In this document: one piece after another, positions 59,841 to 64,000 of the stretch
How the letters are laid out: the number at the start of each line of letters is the position of its first letter
Position numbering within the stretch: the first letter of the stretch is position 1
DNA from: Boesenbergia rotunda
Lineage: Eukaryota > Streptophyta > Magnoliopsida > Zingiberales > Zingiberaceae
Assembly (NCBI GenBank): GCA_024364735.1
Contig: JAGFNQ010001117.1
Location: 181,128-245,127, forward strand
Length of the DNA: 64,000 bases
Reading direction: 5' to 3'
Translations under genes and position numbers: made by a program
Notes under the pieces: generated by a model
The model's database searches: none
Told to the model about the DNA's origin: nothing
The model's input: the letters and a program-made list of their open reading frames with translations, nothing else

Positions 59841-60344
59841 CTCCAAATGAGGCGCGAATCCTGAGACGCTAAGCTTCTGAGCCATTCGCCGTGAACACTT
59901 CCGGATTTACGCTGGCGGTCGGTAAGAAATTTTCGCGAGGCCGAGGCGATTGCTCGTAATTGGAAAAACCTTGTTAATCATTTTTTTCGAGAGATAAAAG
60001 GTAATTTGTTCATCTTCACCGTCCCGTCAATCTGTCCCAAAACTAACACGGAGGAGGTAAATCATGAAAAATATTAGCCCGAATGTTATAGCTAGCTCGT
60101 CAGGAGGGGACATACTGATTTTGTCAGATTTTGATCTTATACCTTAAAATGACAACACCCACGCTATTGGCCTTAAAAAAAATGATTAACAAAGTTTTTT
60201 CAATTTCGGATGAACGCTACTGGCCTTCTATGCAAAAGGTGAATCCGCCACCCTAACGGCCCCCTGGTCTCTGCCCCACAAATGTCCAGAGGGGGTAAAT
60301 CACAGTGAATGCTGGGCAGATGAGGCACCCAGGCGTGAGAGATT

Positions 60345-60455
60345 TTTTTTAAACAGCAGCCGAGATTTTACCCCCGTGCATACTGTCGACCCTCGAACCC
60401 ACACCCTTCGATGCAAGCGGCGAGTATCTCACCAGCTGATCCAGCCCGTGGGGAC
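60345..60455 (-). mobile_element. tRNA-like / SINE-like fragment
   Basis: On the - strand, GGCTGGATCAGCTGGTGAGA resembles a tRNA box A region. GTGGGTTCGAGGGTCG resembles box B about 40 bp later. An A-run follows. It is not a foldable complete tRNA gene by eye. Confidence 0.45.
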
Positions 60456-61226
60456 AACGCTACTGGCCTTCTAGCTAGGTAGTCAAGTTGCTTGTGTTCT
60501 TACGTTTATCCCATGAACAAATTAAAAAAAAAGTCATCCATCTTCAATATTAATCAGACAATAATTAAGGCATAGATATTTAGATTAAAAAAATATTAAT
60601 CATCTAATTATTATCTATCCCTCTAATTACTTAATTAATTTCTTAAATGATGATTCCTTTAATAATAAAAAAATTAATTACACATACATCTCAGATATTT
60701 TTTACGTTCTTCTTTTATATTATACGTAAATAGATAAATTACGAGATGAATTTATATTCATCCTCTCGGAACTTCAACGATGACTCATGATAGGTGAGAT
60801 GTCGCCTTCTTAATTAATCTTATCCATTTAAGATCCAGCACTCGACGTATCGATTCCTTATTCGCCAAGTACATCAAATCGAGAATGACACTTCATTAAG
60901 AGTCGCATCACATCGGCGTCAAGATTCGTGCAATGGCGGATCGAACCAATAGGAGAAAGACAGCGTTGCGGAACCCCAGAAAGATCTCCTTTCCTCACCT
61001 TCCGTGCGGTCGAACGTCTACTGGCACTGTGTGTACCGGGAACCATGGTACGAGTTCGATTCAGTTTTGTTTATTTTTACCTTTTGCCCCTCGAAATGAG
61101 TTGAAATTGAAATTTCGTACGGGACGGAGGCGCCGCACGTGCGAACTGTCGATAAAAGGAGGCCGAGGGAACCCTAGAAATTGGACGAGGAGGGGCAGGA
61201 GGATCAGGAGGAGTGAAACCATCGGA
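60456..61226. other. Intergenic, no gene recognised
   Basis: AT-rich, then GC-richer from about 60900. The open frame 60933-61304 is of 5'-leader character and matches no family I know. Confidence 0.4.
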
Positions 61227-61413
61227 ATGGAGGCGAAGAAGGAGGATGCGAGAGATCAAGATACTGCATACCTGCTGGTTCGTGTGCCTTGCATTTGTTT
61301 GTGAATTATTTATCCCTTTTTTTTTGGGTGAGATTTTTTAAGATTTGCTTTTGCTTTTTCTTGTTTTGCAGAGTTTGATCGAGAGGTATATTTGGGTTGA
61401 CAGAAGAGAGTGA
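61227..61413 (+). CDS. Candidate short two-exon coding unit or leader of an unidentified gene
   Basis: ATG at 61227 (MEAKKEDARDQDTAYLL) to a donor-like CTG|GTTCGT at 61277, then acceptor TTTTGCAG and SLIERYIWVDRRE with TGA at 61411-61413. The phase is 0, giving a 30-residue peptide. A GC-rich leader precedes it. It may be a gene 5' end spliced differently, a uORF, or chance. No family is recognised. Confidence 0.22.
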
Positions 61414-64000
61414 GCACACAGCGGGGGAGGGCATCATCGGCGTCGGTGCCGTCGTTGTTGCGTGCTCACTGCTCTCTCTGTCATCCCGATGATCGGAACC
61501 GCAATCGCTGAAAGGACGAGGAGTGTGTGTCGGTCGATCGACACGAGTTCGAGCAGTTAAGATTTTGTTTTTCTCTGTTCTTACTTCGTCCTGGAGCTCC
61601 GGTGTCGGGCATCTCATCAGAAGTCTTGGCAGAGTGGGTTTCCAAGGTGCGTTCAGCATGTGATTGCAGGGTGTACTTGTTTTTAAATGTGGACTCTTCT
61701 ATTTCGCCTGTTTCAGAATGAGAAACCAGGAAAAATTCCATCTTTGGTTAACAGGACGCATTGGGGAATGGAATTTGATGAGCTACGTACACGTCTCTTG
61801 CTGCTGCTGGCAGTTGTGCGAGTTTAACGCAGATTACTCTTCTTTGTCCCCTTTGTTATTCTGAAAAATAATCTCTCTTCATCCGACCAAAAGAAAAAAC
61901 TAATCTTTCTTTACACATTCTTACAACGACTAACCTGATTTTGTTTTATTATATTTGTGCATATGTATGATGTACTGCCACCGGTCCCTAGATTTCCCCA
62001 CAGGCGCAGTAGTCTACAATGTATCCAAGTTGGTAACCCATCATTGTCCTTGTTTTTTGTTTTTGTTTTTTTCGTTCATGATTGAAAAGCACCCTCTTGT
62101 TTCCTAATTAGTTCTATCTTTTGATCCAGGTAACTGATCAGAGTGATCCATCACGAGTTGGGTTTCCAGTTGTTTGTTGGAAATATTTATTCACCTGGTT
62201 GTTCATTTGCTTCTCGGTTGGATCTCTGTGGCTCTGAGAAAGATCCATGAAACCTTGGTGAGGAGGGCATTGCTTCGGCAGTGGATATTCAAGCTAGATA
62301 AATTATTAATATAGCAGCTCGGAGGACATATTTTCTCATCGTGGTAAGGATAAACTTCTTGTGGTTCGTTTTCTGGTCATGCATATAATAAATAATTAAG
62401 TGTATTGCTATATGATGAAGTTGTTCTTAATAGATCTCGATTCAAATCTTTGTTCAAAACAAAAACATGAGCTTCCCCAGTCAAACGCAAAATGTATGAA
62501 TCTTGACAATGTACAATTTTATGTGCATCATTTTGGATAATGAATCTTGACAATGTACAATTTTAGGTGCATCATTTGGTCTTAAGCTACATCAGAAACG
62601 GTAGTCTAGAATATTATTCTGTGTAAATGGAGAAAAGAAAATTCGTAGCGTTTATGATTATATAAATATATCATTTGTTTAAATTTTATTTTTATTGATA
62701 ATCAATCCATTGCTATGCTCATTATTTTTCTGAAAGAAAATAATTTTTGTGGACCACTTCACTAAACGCATGGAATAATGTGTCTTTCTATTGCTTTGCA
62801 TTTTTACCAACCTTTTTCTAACATCTCACGATTACACATTTACACACCAAAAATTGCTTCATTGTCTGGATCTCATGGCCCTTTTATTTCCTTCTATTCG
62901 AGACCCTTTTTTTTTAAATAATCTTTACCCTCCATCATTAACAGATTTGAAGGAATGAGCTGGTATTCCCATGGCTTGTCAGTTGATGTTTGTGGTTTGA
63001 GTAATCCCATGAAACCTCGTTGAGGTGGATTCTCATTCCGTGGTCATATTGAAGCTACATTATCGAAGAAAACTGAGGAAAATCTCTTATCGGTTACTTG
63101 AGGGTAAGCTCATTAATTTTTTGATCATGTTATTGGCAACATGTTATTCCTTCCAACTACGCTTACATAGACTTTCTATCATTTTGAAGTCATTATTGAT
63201 TGGTTGAGTGGAAAGTTTTGGTATCTTTGAGAAAGAATAGAAGAAAGAATCTCATCTTCTCTCAAATCGGTGAAAGTTAGAGCGCCGATGAGTTGGCCTA
63301 GAGGTTGATTGGAAGAAGACCTCAAATATGCGATGCATGTTACCACACGAAGAAGGGAGATAGAAGAATGCCAGTAAGTAGGCTAGGCCGCTAGGGTCCT
63401 TAGCGAAGCTACTTTAATGCTCAAATCAGTGTAGTGGAGGAGAAATTGGCAGATGAGCGATGGAAAATAACATGCTTTGTTGAAATTAGGAGGCATGGGA
63501 TGTCTGATATTGCTTTGATATGCTTCAATTATTTGTCAGCTTTGTTGAAGTATCAATGACATTAGCTCATTTTCTGGATCACAACCTTTGTCAGCATCTT
63601 CAACATGGACTTCATCTTCATCTGTCGAGTAGGATGTGGTGCTACTTGAAGATTGAGACATATTTGGAGGAAACGAATTTTGAGCTAATGAAGAATGATG
63701 AATTGTAGAGCAAAATTATCAAAGAATGAAGAGGAAATGAATTCATCAACTACTTGGAGAATAAAGAATTATAGAGCACAAGGTGTTTATTTATTTGTTC
63801 TTGTCAACGGTTATATTCTAACAGCTATATCACAACGGCTATATTCCAACTGTCATATTACAATAACTATATTCCAATGACTAGTTTGAAACAATTATAT
63901 TAATTGACAAGAAATTATAAATGAATTAAAAAAAGTAAAATAATAGAAAATTATATTAATTTAAAAGGGCAATGTTCTAAAATTATATTAATTAAAAAAG
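61414..64000. other. No gene supported; several short repeats
   Basis: A 44-bp tandem duplication (TGAATCTTGACAATGTACAA at 62497 and 62541), a loosely repeated ATGAAACCTTGGTGAGG / ATGAAACCTCGTTGAGG pair (about 62247 and 63010), and a CAACGGYTATATTCYAAC-like array at about 63808-63880. The array resembles retrotransposon LTR sequence. No exon set could be assembled. Confidence 0.45.

Noticed and set aside
60345..60455. Stand-alone tRNA gene
   Set aside because: Box A and box B resemblance only; no acceptor stem pairing could be found, so it is listed as SINE-like.

Overview
This window is nuclear DNA from a flowering plant. Its genes are intron-rich with GT-AG splicing, it carries plant transposon families (hAT, Mutator-like, copia, LINE, Au-type SINEs), and it encodes plant-specific proteins. 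The overall feel is of a non-grass monocot, but that is a weak inference. No organism can be named from the sequence alone.

Host genes. (1) 1-2877, + strand: the 3' part of a KH-domain RNA-binding protein gene, five exons visible. (2) 33650 down to 4293, - strand: a complete synaptotagmin-like gene (SMP domain plus three C2 domains, SYTF/NTMC2T3 type), 14 coding exons over about 29 kb, convergent with the KH gene. Exons from widely separated places join in a consistent reading phase, except that exon 10 is one base short. Intron 1 uses a GC donor. Intron 3 is about 16.9 kb and is largely transposons: an unclassified repeat, a LINE tail, a hAT element with an 8-bp target duplication, a non-autonomous hAT-like element and a gag-only LTR retrotransposon with PBS, PPT and 5-bp target duplication. 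(3) 47338-57499, + strand: a complete 12-exon SPT20/PHL gene of about 958 codons. Intron 3 holds two head-to-head Au SINEs.

Between genes 2 and 3. From 34575 to 38655 there is a Mutator-like element with TIRs of about 110 bp. It carries no transposase, but it holds pieces of at least three unrelated genes: a mitochondrial carrier 3' end, an unidentified C-terminal exon, and a four-exon calmodulin-like gene with degenerate EF-hands 1 and 2. This Pack-MULE sits inside one copy of a 134-bp tandem duplication and starts about 0.9 kb upstream of the SYTF-like start codon. A foldback MITE lies between them. The rest, 38.7-47 kb, is AT-rich: a Tourist-like MITE, a degenerate direct/inverted repeat block, a decayed copia pol (- strand) broken by a SINE, and a very short tRNA-derived SINE with an 18-bp perfect target duplication.

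After gene 3 come a truncated hAT element (57.9-59.6 kb), SINE-like fragments and about 3 kb with one weak gene start (about 61.2 kb). The rest has no gene I can support. Exon coordinates, splice sites and phases were read by eye. Family names come from motif recognition, not database searches.
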